Shown: in pieces, positions 40,908 to 51,097 of the stretch | How the letters are laid out: each line of letters begins with the position of its first letter | Position numbering within the stretch: position 1 is the stretch's first letter | Assembly (NCBI RefSeq): GCF_900100925.1 | Contig: NZ_FNKO01000001.1 | Coordinates: forward strand, 372,001-436,000 | Reading direction: 5' to 3' | DNA: 64,000 bases | Source: Actinopolyspora saharensis | Lineage (GTDB): Bacteria; Actinomycetota; Actinomycetes; Mycobacteriales; Pseudonocardiaceae | Program-made: the position numbers and the translations under genes | Notes under the pieces: model-generated | Seen by the model: only the letters and a program-made list of their open reading frames with translations | The model's database searches: none | What the model was told of the DNA's origin: nothing

Positions 40908-41810
40908 TCATCCGTCCGTTGCGGACGAAAGGCCGGGGCTCTCCGGCGCTTCGGGCCACCCGGGGTACGGCGGAGCCGTGCCACCGTGCGCCGGGCAGAC
41001 GGGCTTGAAGTCGCAGAACCCGCACAGCCGTGAGGGACTCGGCCGGAAATCCCCGCTGCGTCCGGCCCGGAGGATGGCCTGCCAGATCGCCTCCAGCGTG
41101 CGCTCGAACCTGTTCAGCTCCGCCTCGTCCGGGGTGTAGGCCAGCGACTGCCGGTCGGCCAGATACATCAGCAGCAGCCGACTGGGCAGCTCCCCGCGGC
41201 TGCGCCACAGCGCCAGGGCGTAGAACTTCATCTGGAACAGGGCCTTGGCCTCGTTGAGCTGCCGCGGCGCGGAACCGGTCTTGTAGTCGACCAGGCGCAC
41301 CTCGCCCGTGGGAGCCACGTCCACCCGGTCGATGAACCCGCGCAGCACCAGCCCGCTGTCCAGCTCGGTCTCCACGCGCTGCTCGCAGGCCTCCGGCTCG
41401 ATGCGCTGCGGGTCCTCCAGCTCGAAGTAGGCCTCCAGCAGTTCGCCCGTGGACTTCAGCCAGTCGTCGAGCTCCGGTTCGCCGGAGAACAGGTCGGCCA
41501 GCTCCGGCTGCTCGGCGGTGAGCTCGCGCCAGGCCGGTGCCAGCAGCTCGGCGGCGGTGTCGCGGTCCCGCCGCTCGGCGGGCAGCTCGAACAGCCTCTC
41601 CAGCACGCTGTGCACGAGAGTGCCCCGCGTCTGGGCCCTCGTGGGGGTCTCGGGCAACCGGTCCACCGCCCGGAAGCGGTACAGCAACGGGCACTGCTTG
41701 AAGTCGCTCGCCCGGGACGGTGACAGAGCGAGGCGGCGCGGACGGTCCTGTTGCGGCTGTCCCGCGGGGTGAGGATCGGTGGGGTGGTCGCTCCGGGCCG
41801 ATTGCGCCAT
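40908..41810 (-). CDS. RecB family PD-(D/E)XK nuclease with Fe-S-type Cys cluster
   Basis: 300 aa. LSPSRASDFKQCPLLYRFR at the N-terminus holds the first Cys. RGTLVHSVLERLF is the helical motif. The nuclease core is GFIDRVDVAPTGEVRLVDYKTG (D and DxK residues), split here as FIDRVDV and LVDYKTG. The C-terminus has RLCGFCDFKPVCPAH, the remaining three Cys of an AddB/RecB-like 4Fe-4S cluster. A stand-alone nuclease of this type is conserved beside trmI and the proteasome genes in mycobacteria. Its biological substrate is unproven. Confidence 0.92.
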   Translation of the reverse strand: MAQSARSDHPTDPHPAGQPQQDRPRRLALSPSRASDFKQCPLLYRFRAVDRLPETPTRAQTRGTLVHSVLERLFELPAERRDRDTAAELLAPAWRELTAEQPELADLFSGEPELDDWLKSTGELLEAYFELEDPQRIEPEACEQRVETELDSGLVLRGFIDRVDVAPTGEVRLVDYKTGSAPRQLNEAKALFQMKFYALALWRSRGELPSRLLLMYLADRQSLAYTPDEAELNRFERTLEAIWQAILRAGRSGDFRPSPSRLCGFCDFKPVCPAHGGTAPPYPGWPEAPESPGLSSATDG

Positions 41811-41996
41811 GGGGAGAACCGTAGTAGGACCGCGCCGCCCTCCGGTCGTCGAGGTCGGCCGCAGGAGGGGCTCCGCCGGAGCGCGCTGCGATTTCCCGCT
41901 CGTGCCCGGGGTCCGTGCGGGAGCGCCTTGCGGGGCGAGCCGTCCGACACGCCGGGATCGTGCCGGTGGGATCGAAGCGGGGTGCGCGCTTCGTTC

Positions 41997-42002
41997 TAGG
42001 CT
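41997..42002 (+). promoter_or_regulatory. Putative -10 box of a leaderless site-2 protease transcript
   Basis: TAGGCT ends 6 bases before the ATG at 42009; no ribosome binding site is seen. Confidence 0.45.
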
Positions 42003-42008
42003 TTCCGC

Positions 42009-43151
42009 ATGGCCACCACAGCGGGAGGCGAGCGCACCGGAACCGGCACGGCGGGACTGCAGCTATGCCGGGTCTCCGGGGTTCCCGTGCTGCTGTCCCC
42101 GTCCTGGTGGCTGGGAGCGGCCGTGATCGTGCTGCTCTACACGCCGCTGGTCGGGCGGCTGCTGCCCGGGTCCGGTGTCTGGGCCAGCGCTCTGGTCGCC
42201 ACCGCGTTCACCGTCTTCCTCGCGGGGTCGGTCCTGCTGCACGAGCTCGGGCACTGCCTGGTGGCCCTGCGGTTGGGGTTACCGGTGCGCCGGGTCCGAC
42301 TGTTCCTGCTCGGCGGGATCTCCGAGATCGCGCGGACCCCGCCAACTCCCTTCCGCGAGGGGTTGATCGCGGCAGCGGGTCCGGCCGTTTCGCTCGTGCT
42401 GGCCGCGTGCACCGGCGTGGGGTGGTTCGCGCTGCAACCGCACGGGGCCGTGTGGCTGCTCGTCGTGCAGACCTGCGTGGCCAATCTGGCAGTGGGGGTG
42501 TTCAACCTGCTGCCCGGCCTGCCGCTCGACGGAGGCCGCATGGTGCGCGCGGCCACCTGGAAGCTGACCGAGGACCGCCATCGCGGCACGATCGCGGCCG
42601 TCGTCGGAGCCGGCGCCGTGGCGGTGGGGCTGCTCTGCTGGGCACTGGTGGGGGTGGTCACCGAGGCGCAGGGGCGCTGGCTGCGGCTGGCCGTCTGCGT
42701 GCTCATGGCGTGGTTCGTGATCGCGGGAGCCGTTTCGGAGTACTCCGCCGGACGACGTGAGCGCTGGCCCCGGGGGATGGAGCTGCGTGATCTGCTGCGG
42801 CCCGTTCTGCAGCTGCCCGCGGAGAGCCCGGTGGGGGACGCGCTGCTGGCCGCGGCCGGACGCGGGGTGGTGCTGGTGCGTGCCGACGGCGTCGCGGTCG
42901 GGCTGCTGGACGAGGACAAGGCGGTGCGGCTGGTCGACACCTCCCCGCGGGAACCGGCCGAACGCGCGGCCGAGGAGATCAGACCGGAAACGGTGCTGCT
43001 GGACAGCGAATCGCCCGAGGCGGTGCTGCACCGCGTCGGCAGCGTCTCGGCGGGGCAGTTCCTCGTGGTGGACCAGGACGGCAAACCGTGCGGGGTGCTG
43101 CGGCGGTCCGAGCTGCGCGCGGCGGCCAGGCGGCGCGGGACGAACCCCTGA
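42009..43151 (+). CDS. Site-2 protease family (M50) membrane metalloprotease with CBS-like domain
   Basis: 380 aa. Membrane segments include LGAAVIVLLYTPLVG, and the zinc motif LLHELGHCLVAL (HExxH) is near residue 80. The third ligand region is LLPGLPLDGGRM. Residues 260-375 form a CBS-like pair (LPAESPVGDALLAAAGRGVVLV and AGQFLVVDQDG). M50 proteases cut substrates within the membrane, often anti-sigma factors; the substrate is unknown. The gene is divergent from the nuclease gene and precedes trmI, the order seen in Mycobacterium. Confidence 0.9.
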   Translation: MATTAGGERTGTGTAGLQLCRVSGVPVLLSPSWWLGAAVIVLLYTPLVGRLLPGSGVWASALVATAFTVFLAGSVLLHELGHCLVALRLGLPVRRVRLFLLGGISEIARTPPTPFREGLIAAAGPAVSLVLAACTGVGWFALQPHGAVWLLVVQTCVANLAVGVFNLLPGLPLDGGRMVRAATWKLTEDRHRGTIAAVVGAGAVAVGLLCWALVGVVTEAQGRWLRLAVCVLMAWFVIAGAVSEYSAGRRERWPRGMELRDLLRPVLQLPAESPVGDALLAAAGRGVVLVRADGVAVGLLDEDKAVRLVDTSPREPAERAAEEIRPETVLLDSESPEAVLHRVGSVSAGQFLVVDQDGKPCGVLRRSELRAAARRRGTNP

Positions 43152-44072
<921 letters not shown>

Positions 44073-44085
44073 TAAGCCCGGTCCG

Positions 44086-44123
44086 CCGGCCGAGCCCGGA
44101 CGTCACGGGGTCCGGGACCGGCC
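44086..44123. terminator. Imperfect hairpin between convergent trmI and the membrane-protein array
   Basis: Stem CCCGGA (44095-44100) with TCCGGG (44111-44116), extended after a small internal loop by flanking GGCC-type pairs. Confidence 0.4.
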
Positions 44124-44182
44124 GACGTCGGGGTGGGCGGTTCAAGCGCTTCCCCCGTCCTGGGAGAGGACCGCCGTTCGAT

Positions 44183-44989
44183 TCAGCCCGTTGAACTCGT
44201 GGAACCGGTGTTCTGAAAACCGCACATCTTCCAGGACCCGTCCTCCACGGTCATGTTCACGCTGTAGTCCATGGGGAACGTTTGGGAGCGGGTCTCCCCG
44301 AGAGCGCTCAGTTCCATGGTGGCCTCTCCGCTGATGTCGGCCACGGCCCTCTCGTCGGACTCCCTGGTGACGTTGTTGAGGCTCACGTCGAACTGCACCT
44401 TGTCGAGCAGCTCGCTGGGGTCGAGGCTGGAAACGCCGTACTGGCTCATGCCCTGCTCGAGCGGATTCGCCCCGGTTTTCGAGCAGCTCAGCTCCGCGAT
44501 CTGGCTCGCGTTCTTCGAGTTGAGCGAGTCGACGTACTCCTGGGCGGTCTTGCGGGGCTTGCCCGGCCCCGAGCTCAGCCCCGCGATCAGCGCTATGATC
44601 ACGCCGAGCACGAGGACTCCGCCGCCGATTCCGCCGAGGATCCAGGGAAGTTTGGACTTGTTGCCGGTGGGCGGGGGTGCTCCAGGCTGTCCGTAGGGGG
44701 GTTGCTGACCGGGGTAGGCCTGCTGCGGCCAGGGCTGGCCGGGTTGCTGTCCCCAGGCCTGCTGCTGTCCCCAGGCCTGCTGTTGCCCGCTCTGCGGGTA
44801 CTGGCCACCGGGTTGTTGCCCCCAGACGGGCTGCTGTCCGCTCTGCGGGTACTGGCCACCGGGCTGCTGGCCCCAGGCGGGCTGCTGCCCGCTCTGCGGG
44901 AACTGCCCGCCCGGCTGTCCGTAGGGGTTCGGCTGTGCCTGCTGCTGCCCCCAGGGATCGTGCTGGCCTGGTTGCTGTGGGTAGTTCAT
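44183..44989 (-). CDS. Gln/Pro-rich single-pass membrane protein, copy 1 of 3
   Basis: 268 aa. Residues 1-105 are Gln/Pro/Gly/Trp-rich and cytoplasmic, with a 17-residue unit repeated three times. After NKSKLPW a transmembrane helix follows (GGGVLVLGVIIALIAGL, about 117-135). The C-terminal part (about 145-268) is an exported domain with AQEYVDSLNSKNASQIAELSC and VEDGSWKMCGF; its two Cys could form a disulfide. The layout resembles the DUF4878-like lipocalin-type domains on actinobacterial membrane proteins. Function unknown. The next two genes upstream are related. Confidence 0.78.
   Translation of the reverse strand: MNYPQQPGQHDPWGQQQAQPNPYGQPGGQFPQSGQQPAWGQQPGGQYPQSGQQPVWGQQPGGQYPQSGQQQAWGQQQAWGQQPGQPWPQQAYPGQQPPYGQPGAPPPTGNKSKLPWILGGIGGGVLVLGVIIALIAGLSSGPGKPRKTAQEYVDSLNSKNASQIAELSCSKTGANPLEQGMSQYGVSSLDPSELLDKVQFDVSLNNVTRESDERAVADISGEATMELSALGETRSQTFPMDYSVNMTVEDGSWKMCGFQNTGSTSSTG
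44759..44911 (-). repeat. Three tandem 51-base coding repeats
   Basis: Codons 27-77 of the copy 1 membrane protein encode three 17-residue units of the form GGQYPQSGQQPxWGQQP. The third unit ends in QQQ. Length variation between strains is expected. Confidence 0.85.
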
Positions 44990-45103
44990 CGAACCTCTCC
45001 GAGGATTTCGGCGTTTGCAACGGTCGAGCTGGACTGACTCCGCGCGCGGGCCACGTCCGGGGGAACCTATCGTGCTGGGTTCGGTACCGGTGATCGGTCG
45101 GGA

Positions 45104-45907
45104 TCAGTTCGAGCTACCGGGAGCCGTGCACACCTTCCAGTCGCCGTCTTCCTTCTTGAGCCCGAACTCGGGGCTCAGGGAATTGCTTTCCTCGGGGTTG
45201 TTGAGCTCCAGCGTGAAAGAGCCGCTCTTGTCGGTGTGGTTGACCTCTTTGACCTCCACGGTGGTCTTTTTCACCTTGTCCAGGTTTTCCTGGGATATTT
45301 CGTTGATTCTCTGACTCTTGCTCTCCGCGGCCTGGTCTATCTTGCTCTGCATTTCGCTGCACATGATTTCTCTGTACTTGTCGACAGAAAATTCCTTGGG
45401 ATGCGTCAACTCCTCCTGGTAGATCTCCGCGTAGCGGTTGGCGACCTCTTCCGGGGTCTTTCCGCCGGTGAGAACGAGCACGAGAGCGACGATGCTGCCG
45501 ATGAGCAGGACTCCGCCGCCGGTTCCGCCGAGGATCCAGGGGAGCTTGGACTTCTGCGCGGGGGGTCCTGCCCCGGGCTGGCCGGCATAGCCCGGGGGGA
45601 CCTGGCCCCACTGCTGCCCGGGCTGCGCTTGTCCCCAGCCCTGCTGCGGCCATCCCTGCTGCGGCCCGGAGGCGGGGTACTGGCCTCCCGGCTGCTGTCC
45701 GTAGGGGTCCGGCTGGCCGTACGGCTGCTGGGGCTGACCGTACTGCTGCCCCCACTGCTGCGGATCACCTCCCGGATACTGGCCGTACGGCTGCTGAGGC
45801 TGTCCCCACTGCTGACCCTGGGGATCGGGCTGTCCGTAGGGGTTCTGCGCGCCCCACTGCTGCTGTCCCCAGGGGTCGTTCTGGCCGGGCTGCTGCGGGT
45901 ATGTCAT
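45104..45907 (-). CDS. Gln/Pro-rich single-pass membrane protein, copy 2 of 3
   Basis: 267 aa with the same layout as copy 1: start MTYPQQPGQNDPWGQQQ, irregular YGQPDPYGQQ-type repeats up to residue 115, KSKLPW and a transmembrane helix (GGVLLIGSIVALVLVL). The exported domain has EEVANRYAEIYQEEL, REIMCSEM and KEDGDWKVCTA. The near-identical first 17 residues and the pre-membrane segment show recent duplication, while the exported domains have diverged. Function unknown. Confidence 0.78.
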   Translation of the reverse strand: MTYPQQPGQNDPWGQQQWGAQNPYGQPDPQGQQWGQPQQPYGQYPGGDPQQWGQQYGQPQQPYGQPDPYGQQPGGQYPASGPQQGWPQQGWGQAQPGQQWGQVPPGYAGQPGAGPPAQKSKLPWILGGTGGGVLLIGSIVALVLVLTGGKTPEEVANRYAEIYQEELTHPKEFSVDKYREIMCSEMQSKIDQAAESKSQRINEISQENLDKVKKTTVEVKEVNHTDKSGSFTLELNNPEESNSLSPEFGLKKEDGDWKVCTAPGSSN

Positions 45908-45952
45908 TCGTTCCTCTTCTCGGCGGTCCTGCCGCTTCTCGTGCGCGATCCG

Positions 45953-46627
45953 CTACGGTGTGAGATCGCAGACTTTCCACTTGCCGTTCTCCAGTCGCAG
46001 CCCCAGGGGCTGATCGACGCGTTGGGACGTCCCGGCGACGATGTAGGTTCCGCGCACTCTGGCCGTGGCCGTGTCACCCTCGGTGTCGACTTCCCCCAGG
46101 CTCAGCTCGAACCGGCCCGTGCTGAGCTGGTCGAGCTGGCGCCGCAGCTTCGGAGCGTTCGAGTCGCACAGCTCCCCGTCGAGCGCGGCGAAACGTCCCG
46201 AGTTGATTTTGTCTACCACCCGCGTGGCGGTTTCCCGCGGGGCTTCGTGGTCGGTCGCGAAAAACAGGAAGTAACCGGACAGCAGCGCCGCGACCGAGAT
46301 CGTGGCCAACAGCGCGTACATCCATGGGCGACGTGACCTGCGGGGAGGCGGATCGACCTCGGGAAGGGCGCCCGGAGGGCTCACGTGCGCGTGGGGAGCG
46401 AGGGCGGGGTTGGTCCAGCTCTGCCCGCGCTCGGCCGTGCCCTCTCCGTGGTCTCCCGCGTGCGAGCCCGCTCGCGGCGACTCCCCCGGCGCGGACTCGC
46501 CGGGAAACCGCCCCCAGGGGCTCGGGGCGCCGACGTCCCCGATGGATCCGGCTCGCTCGGTCGTGCTCTCGTTGCCGGGGACCCGAGGGTGCCCGCCAGG
46601 CGCGGGGTGCTGTGGCGGGTGGGGCAT
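45953..46627 (-). CDS. Single-pass membrane protein, copy 3 of 3
   Basis: 224 aa. The Pro-rich N-terminal 100 residues lack the Gln repeats. A basic stretch (PPPRRSRRPW) precedes a transmembrane helix (YALLATISVAALLSGYFLFF, about 103-122). The exported domain, with ATRVVDKINSGRFAALDGELC and ENGKWKVCDL, follows the same plan and Cys spacing as copies 1 and 2, so this is the most diverged member. The three genes form one leftward array divergent from mpa. Function unknown; cell-envelope sensing is a guess. Confidence 0.72.
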   Translation of the reverse strand: MPHPPQHPAPGGHPRVPGNESTTERAGSIGDVGAPSPWGRFPGESAPGESPRAGSHAGDHGEGTAERGQSWTNPALAPHAHVSPPGALPEVDPPPRRSRRPWMYALLATISVAALLSGYFLFFATDHEAPRETATRVVDKINSGRFAALDGELCDSNAPKLRRQLDQLSTGRFELSLGEVDTEGDTATARVRGTYIVAGTSQRVDQPLGLRLENGKWKVCDLTP

Positions 46628-47218
46628 CGGTTCCTCCCGAACGGGGACGTGACTGCTCGAGGTGATCGATCGTCAAGTAGAACAGAACCTCTGCCCGTGA
46701 ATGTGAGTAGCCGGTGAAATTTTCACCGGCTGGAGCGGTTCCGAGGGAGCGCGCAGCGGTGTCGTGAGTGCTTCTCGTATCAGCCGGGGCGGACCTCGGC
46801 GTCGAGGACCTCGATCGGACCGCGCATTCACGTCCGGAAAGTGGGAGGGTCCTCGGTCGTTCGTCCTACGATGTGGTCGCGAATGACGCGCGAGGGAGGA
46901 GCTCGGTTCACGGTTCGGATACCACACGGATGCCCGTCCGGCTGGTCGTGAACGCGCGTGCGGCGACAGCAGGTGTGCGCACCGCCCTGCCGGGGCGTTC
47001 CGCCGCGGTCGAGTTCTCCCGAACGGACCAACGGGACAAAACGTATCGTGGTTGCCCGCGGGCGTTTCGTCCGCGGAGAAGTGGCTCCGGAGTGGCGTGG
47101 TTCATGTGGCGTGGCCGCCTTCTGTGGCACTCTGGGCCGTCTAGCGGGATTCGATGACCTCGCGTTGTCGTTGATCGCCGGTACCGTGGTGGTACGAACA
47201 CGGGAGGAGGGTGCCGAT
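46628..47218. other. Divergent intergenic region before mpa
   Basis: 591 bases with no supported gene. TTGATC (47171-47176) and TACGAA (47193-47198), 16 bases apart, are a possible mpa promoter; GGGAGGAGGG at about 47202 is the ribosome site. Near 46710-46735 GTGAAATTTTCAC-type symmetry is seen (TGAAATTTTCA, 46715-46725), a small perfect palindrome that could be an operator of the leftward array. Confidence 0.4.
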
Positions 47219-49012
47219 ATGCAGCACGACCGTCCCGACAGCCGACCCGAAGAGGGCGTTGGGCAGGGTGCCCGCAGCAACGCGGAAACCAACGAGCAGA
47301 TCCGCGAGTTGGAGGACGAGGTCGCCTCGCTCCGCAGCAGGCTCAACGAGTCCCCTCAACAGGTGCGGTTGTTGGAGCAGCGGCTGGCCGAGGCATCCGA
47401 GAGAGTGAGTCAACTCACTGAACGGAACGCCAAACTCACCGAGACTCTCAAAGAAGCGCGCAGCCAGTTGACCGCCCTGCGCGAGGAAGTCGACCGACTC
47501 GCCCAGCCACCGAGCGGGTACGGGGTCTTCCTCGCCAGCTACGAGGACAACACGGCCGACGTGTTCACCTCGGGACGGAAGATGCGCGTCGCCGTATCGC
47601 CGAACGTGAACGTGGAGGAACTTCAGCTCGGCCAGTCCGTGCGCCTCAACGAGGCGCTGACCGTGGTCGAGGCCGGGACTTTCGAACGTACCGGCGAGGT
47701 GTGCACTTTTCGCGAGGTGCTGCCTTCCGTGGACCCCGACCAGCCTCGACGTGCACTGGTCACCGGGCACAGCGACGACGAGCGGGTGGTTTGGCTCACC
47801 CCGCCGATGGTCGAGTCCGGACTCAAGTCCGGTGACTCGGTGCTGGTGGACAGCAAGGTCGGATACGCCTACGACACGGTGCCCAAGGCCGACGTCGAGG
47901 ACCTCACGCTCGAGGAGGTCCCCGATGTCAAGTACGAGGACATCGGTGGTCTCGGCGGGCAGATCGAGGAGATCAGGGACGCCGTGGAGCTGCCGTTCCT
48001 GCACTCGGAGCTGTACGTGCAGTACAAGCTCTCCCCGCCCAAGGGGGTGCTGCTGTACGGGCCGCCCGGTTGCGGCAAGACCCTGATCGCCAAGGCGGTC
48101 GCCAACTCGCTGGCCAAGAAGGTCGCCGCGAACCGGGGGGACGAGGACGGTCAGGCCAAGTCCTACTTCCTCAACATCAAGGGCCCCGAACTGCTGAACA
48201 AGTTCGTGGGCGAGACCGAGCGGCACATTCGGCTGATCTTCCAGCGTGCCAGGGAGAAGGCCTCCGAGGGCACACCGGTGATCGTGTTCTTCGACGAGAT
48301 GGACTCGATCTTCCGGACCAGGGGCAGCGGAGTCTCCTCGGACGTGGAGACCACGATCGTTCCCCAGCTGCTCAGCGAGATCGACGGTGTCGAGGGCCTG
48401 GAGAACGTCATCGTGATCGGTGCCTCCAACCGGGAGGACATGATCGATCCCGCCATCCTGCGTCCGGGGCGGCTGGACGTGAAGATCAAGATCGAGCGTC
48501 CGGACGCCGAATCGGCCAAGGACATCTTCGCCAAGTACCTGACCAGCGATCTGCCCGTCCACGAGGACGATCTGCGCGAGTTCGGCGGTGACCAGCTGAC
48601 CTGCATGGACGCGATGATCCAAACCACGGTCGAGCGCATGTACGCCGAGACCGACGAGAATCGCTTCCTCGAGGTCACCTATGCCAACGGGGACAAGGAG
48701 GTCCTGTACTTCAAGGACTTCAACTCCGGGGCGATGATCCAGAACATCGTGGACCGGGCCAAGAAGGCGGCCATCAAGTCGGCGATCGACACCGGGCAGT
48801 CCGGGATACGGATCCAGAACCTGCAGGACGCGATCGTCGACGAGTTCGCCGAGAACGAGGATCTGCCCAACACGACCAACCCGGACGACTGGGCCCGCAT
48901 CTCCGGCAAGAAGGGGGAGCGGATCGTCTACATCCGGACACTGGTCAGCGGCAAGAACCAGGAGACGGGGCGTGCCATAGACACGGCCACCAACACCGGT
49001 CAGTACCTGTAA
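47219..49012 (+). CDS. mpa: Proteasome-associated AAA+ ATPase (Mpa/ARC)
   Basis: 597 aa from the ATG at 47219 (GGGAGGAGGG upstream). An N-terminal coiled coil (about 23-85) recruits pupylated proteins. Two OB domains follow (about 90-235; [17 protein letters not shown]). The AAA+ domain has Walker [16 protein letters not shown] (about residue 280) and Walker [13 protein letters not shown] (about 359). The protein ends in GQYL, the motif that opens the 20S gate. The coiled coil folds Pup into a helix, then the ATPase unfolds the substrate into PrcAB. It is separated from dop by four unrelated genes. Confidence 0.96.
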   Translation: MQHDRPDSRPEEGVGQGARSNAETNEQIRELEDEVASLRSRLNESPQQVRLLEQRLAEASERVSQLTERNAKLTETLKEARSQLTALREEVDRLAQPPSGYGVFLASYEDNTADVFTSGRKMRVAVSPNVNVEELQLGQSVRLNEALTVVEAGTFERTGEVCTFREVLPSVDPDQPRRALVTGHSDDERVVWLTPPMVESGLKSGDSVLVDSKVGYAYDTVPKADVEDLTLEEVPDVKYEDIGGLGGQIEEIRDAVELPFLHSELYVQYKLSPPKGVLLYGPPGCGKTLIAKAVANSLAKKVAANRGDEDGQAKSYFLNIKGPELLNKFVGETERHIRLIFQRAREKASEGTPVIVFFDEMDSIFRTRGSGVSSDVETTIVPQLLSEIDGVEGLENVIVIGASNREDMIDPAILRPGRLDVKIKIERPDAESAKDIFAKYLTSDLPVHEDDLREFGGDQLTCMDAMIQTTVERMYAETDENRFLEVTYANGDKEVLYFKDFNSGAMIQNIVDRAKKAAIKSAIDTGQSGIRIQNLQDAIVDEFAENEDLPNTTNPDDWARISGKKGERIVYIRTLVSGKNQETGRAIDTATNTGQYL

Positions 49013-49069
49013 CCGTCGTTCGTCCGAGTCCGGGCTCGGTTTCCGAGTCGGCGCGGGCGGGAAGTTCGA

Positions 49070-49101
49070 GAGGGGCGTCGCCCGAACGGGCGGCGCCCCT
49101 C
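49070..49101 (+). terminator. Hairpin terminator after mpa
   Basis: About 14-bp stem (GAGGGGCG pairing with CGCCCCTC, inner GCCC with GGGC) and a 4-base loop, 58 bases after the stop. Confidence 0.65.
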
Positions 49102-49135
49102 CGCTTGTCCGGTGTCGCCATCGGCGTACGGCAGT

Positions 49136-49141
49136 TAGGTT
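49136..49141 (+). promoter_or_regulatory. Putative -10 box of a leaderless aldo-keto reductase transcript
   Basis: TAGGTT ends 7 bases before the ATG at 49149; no ribosome site is present. Confidence 0.45.
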
Positions 49142-49148
49142 ACGGCGC

Positions 49149-50102
49149 ATGACGGGTGCTGCGAATGGGCGACTGGAACGCCTCGGTGTCGGGCTGGCCG
49201 CGTTGGGCAGGCCCGCCTACATCAACGTCGGACGAACCGATGTGCTGCCCGGCTCGCGCACGGTGGACGCGATGCGCGAGCGGACCAGGCAAGTGCTGGA
49301 CGCCGCCTACGCCGAGGGGATCCGACGGGTGGACACCGCGCGCTCCTACGGCAGCGCCGAGCGCTTCCTCGCCGAGTGGTTGCGCGACCGCGGGCACGAG
49401 GACGTGATCGTTTCCAGCAAGTGGGGCTACGTCTACGTCGCCGAGTGGCGGCTGGAGACCGAGGTGCACGAGGTCAAGGAGCACTCGCTGGAGCGGTTCA
49501 GGCAGCAGTGGCCCGCCACGCACGAGCTGCTCGGCCCGCACCTCCGGCTGTACCAGGTGCACTCCCTGACCAGGGACAGCCCGCTGTTCGAGGACGGCGA
49601 CCTGCAGCGGGAGCTGGCGCGGATCAGGGACAGCGGAGTGCGGCTCGGGATATCCACCAGCGGAGCCGCCCAGGCCGACGCGATCGAGGCGGCCTGGGAG
49701 CTGCGCGTCGGTGGGAGCCAGCTGTTCGGCGCCGTGCAGTCCACCTGGAACTCCCTGGAGCCCTCCGCGGGAAAGGCCCTGCGGTACGCCCACGAGGGCG
49801 GCTGGACGGTGCTGGTGAAGGAGACGCTGGCCAACGGCAGGCTGGCGGTGCGCCCGCCGGAACCGCTGGCCGCGGTCGCGGGCAGGCACGGTGCGGGCGC
49901 CGATGCGGTGGCCCTGGCGCACGTGCTGGCCCAGCCCTGGGCCGACACGGTGCTGCTCGGTGCGGCCAGCGTGGGGCAACTGCGCAGCAATCTGGCCGCC
50001 TGCTCGCTGACGTTGGAAGACCGCGATCTGGACGAGCTGGCCGCGGCGGCCGGGGATCCGGCGACCTACTGGGGAGAGCGGTCGGCTCTGCCCTGGCACT
50101 AG
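49149..50102 (+). CDS. Aldo/keto reductase
   Basis: 317 aa. TIM-barrel with RRVDTARSYGSAERFLAEWL (catalytic Asp and Tyr), VIVSSKWGYVYV (Lys), YQVHSLTRDSPL (His) and the C-terminal cofactor site LLGAASVGQLRSNL. It reduces carbonyls with NADPH; the substrate is unknown. Members of this kind sit near the proteasome locus in some actinobacteria. The 204 bases that follow contain a fragment of the dispersed repeat (50120-50135). Confidence 0.88.
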   Translation: MTGAANGRLERLGVGLAALGRPAYINVGRTDVLPGSRTVDAMRERTRQVLDAAYAEGIRRVDTARSYGSAERFLAEWLRDRGHEDVIVSSKWGYVYVAEWRLETEVHEVKEHSLERFRQQWPATHELLGPHLRLYQVHSLTRDSPLFEDGDLQRELARIRDSGVRLGISTSGAAQADAIEAAWELRVGGSQLFGAVQSTWNSLEPSAGKALRYAHEGGWTVLVKETLANGRLAVRPPEPLAAVAGRHGAGADAVALAHVLAQPWADTVLLGAASVGQLRSNLAACSLTLEDRDLDELAAAAGDPATYWGERSALPWH

Positions 50103-50119
50103 GATTCCTCGTGGAACGA

Positions 50120-50135
50120 CTTGCTCGGGTGGTCG
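50120..50135 (-). repeat. Fragment of the dispersed intergenic repeat, copy C
   Basis: CTTGCTCGGGTGGTCG is identical on the opposite strand to 19186-19201. Further along, at about 50200-50215, GGCGGAACCTCGGGCGG resembles the repeat's conserved GGCGGAACCTC end. The copy is degraded. Confidence 0.45.
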
Positions 50136-50306
50136 GGCAGCGGGCTCCACGCTTGGCTCGGGAGCGGGGGAAGCGTGGTGGCTCGGCTCGGGCGGCGGAA
50201 CCTCGGGCGGTGCCGCCTGCTCGGACGGTGGTTTCGCCCGCCGCCGCGCTGAAGCGACGCCCCCGCGCGAAGCGCTGCCGCTGCGGGCTCGCTCCGCGCG
50301 GCGCGG

Positions 50307-50942
50307 TCAGCTTCGCAGTCCACCGGGCAGTGTCCGCAGCGCGTCGCGCAACGCCTCTCGCAGCACGGGACCGGCCCGTTCCGGAGAGGGGGCCAGCTCG
50401 GCGCTGTGCTCCACGGCCACGCGCAGCGCAGCGTTGAGCATCGCGGCCTCCGTCTTCACGGTCAGCTCCTCCGGGGAGAAGCCGGAGCGTTCGGCGATGC
50501 TGGCGGCGAACACGGGTTCCGCGTCCCGGTGCGCCCGCAGCCACACCGCCCGCACCTCGGGTTCGGTGTGGGTCAGCCGGACCAGGGCCAGCATCGTGGC
50601 CACCTCGTCCTGCTCCGCGGAGTGCGGCGGTTCCGCCAGCAGCCCGGTCAGCGCTTCCCCCGGTTCCTGCTCGGTCAGGAACCGGGCGACGGTGTCGATT
50701 CCCGTGCTCAGCAGGGGCAGCACGTAGCTTTCCTTGCCCGTCCCGGGGCAGTAGCGCCACAGCGTGCGCAGTGATACCCCGGCGGCCTCCGCGATCTCCT
50801 CGGCCGTGGTGGCGGCCAACCCTTTCGTGGTGAACAACCGGACCGCCTGCCGGGCGATGTCCATGCGTGTCGCCGCTTTGCGCCGTTCGCTCAACGGTGG
50901 ACGTCCGGTGCGTGTCCCGGAGGTTCCCTGTTCGTTCGACAC
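50307..50942 (-). CDS. TetR family transcriptional regulator
   Basis: 211 aa from the GTG at 50942 (GGAAAG upstream). HTH: ARQAVRLFTTKGLAATTAEEI, split here as ARQAVRLFTTKGL and TTAEEIAEAAGVSLRTLWRY (residues 30-65). The C-terminal helical ligand domain includes LVRLTHTEPEVRAVWL. It is divergent from the SDR gene, with a symmetric 31-base element between them, so it probably represses that SDR and itself. Ligand unknown. Confidence 0.88.
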   Translation of the reverse strand: MSNEQGTSGTRTGRPPLSERRKAATRMDIARQAVRLFTTKGLAATTAEEIAEAAGVSLRTLWRYCPGTGKESYVLPLLSTGIDTVARFLTEQEPGEALTGLLAEPPHSAEQDEVATMLALVRLTHTEPEVRAVWLRAHRDAEPVFAASIAERSGFSPEELTVKTEAAMLNAALRVAVEHSAELAPSPERAGPVLREALRDALRTLPGGLRS

Positions 50943-50997
50943 CGTGCTTTCCCTTCCGGGGGCGGATATGCCGCTCCAGGATGCCACGAGACTTTTG

Positions 50998-51028
50998 GGC
51001 ACTGTGTGCAAATATGGCACACTGTGCC
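50998..51028. promoter_or_regulatory. Operator candidate for the TetR regulator
   Basis: Imperfect inverted repeat: GGCACTGTGTGCA (50998-51010), 5-base centre, GGCACACTGTGCC (51016-51028); 11 of 13 positions pair. It lies in the TetR-SDR divergent spacer. Confidence 0.55.
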
Positions 51029-51097
51029 AGGAAGTAGCGGGAGTCGGCAGGAGAACGCCGTCAGATTGACCCGCTCCACGGAGTCGAGGAGTTCGAT

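Noticed and set aside
46768..47157. Plus-strand frame of 129 codons upstream of mpa
   Set aside because: No ribosome site or motif; Arg/Ser-rich low-quality composition; more likely the divergent promoter region.
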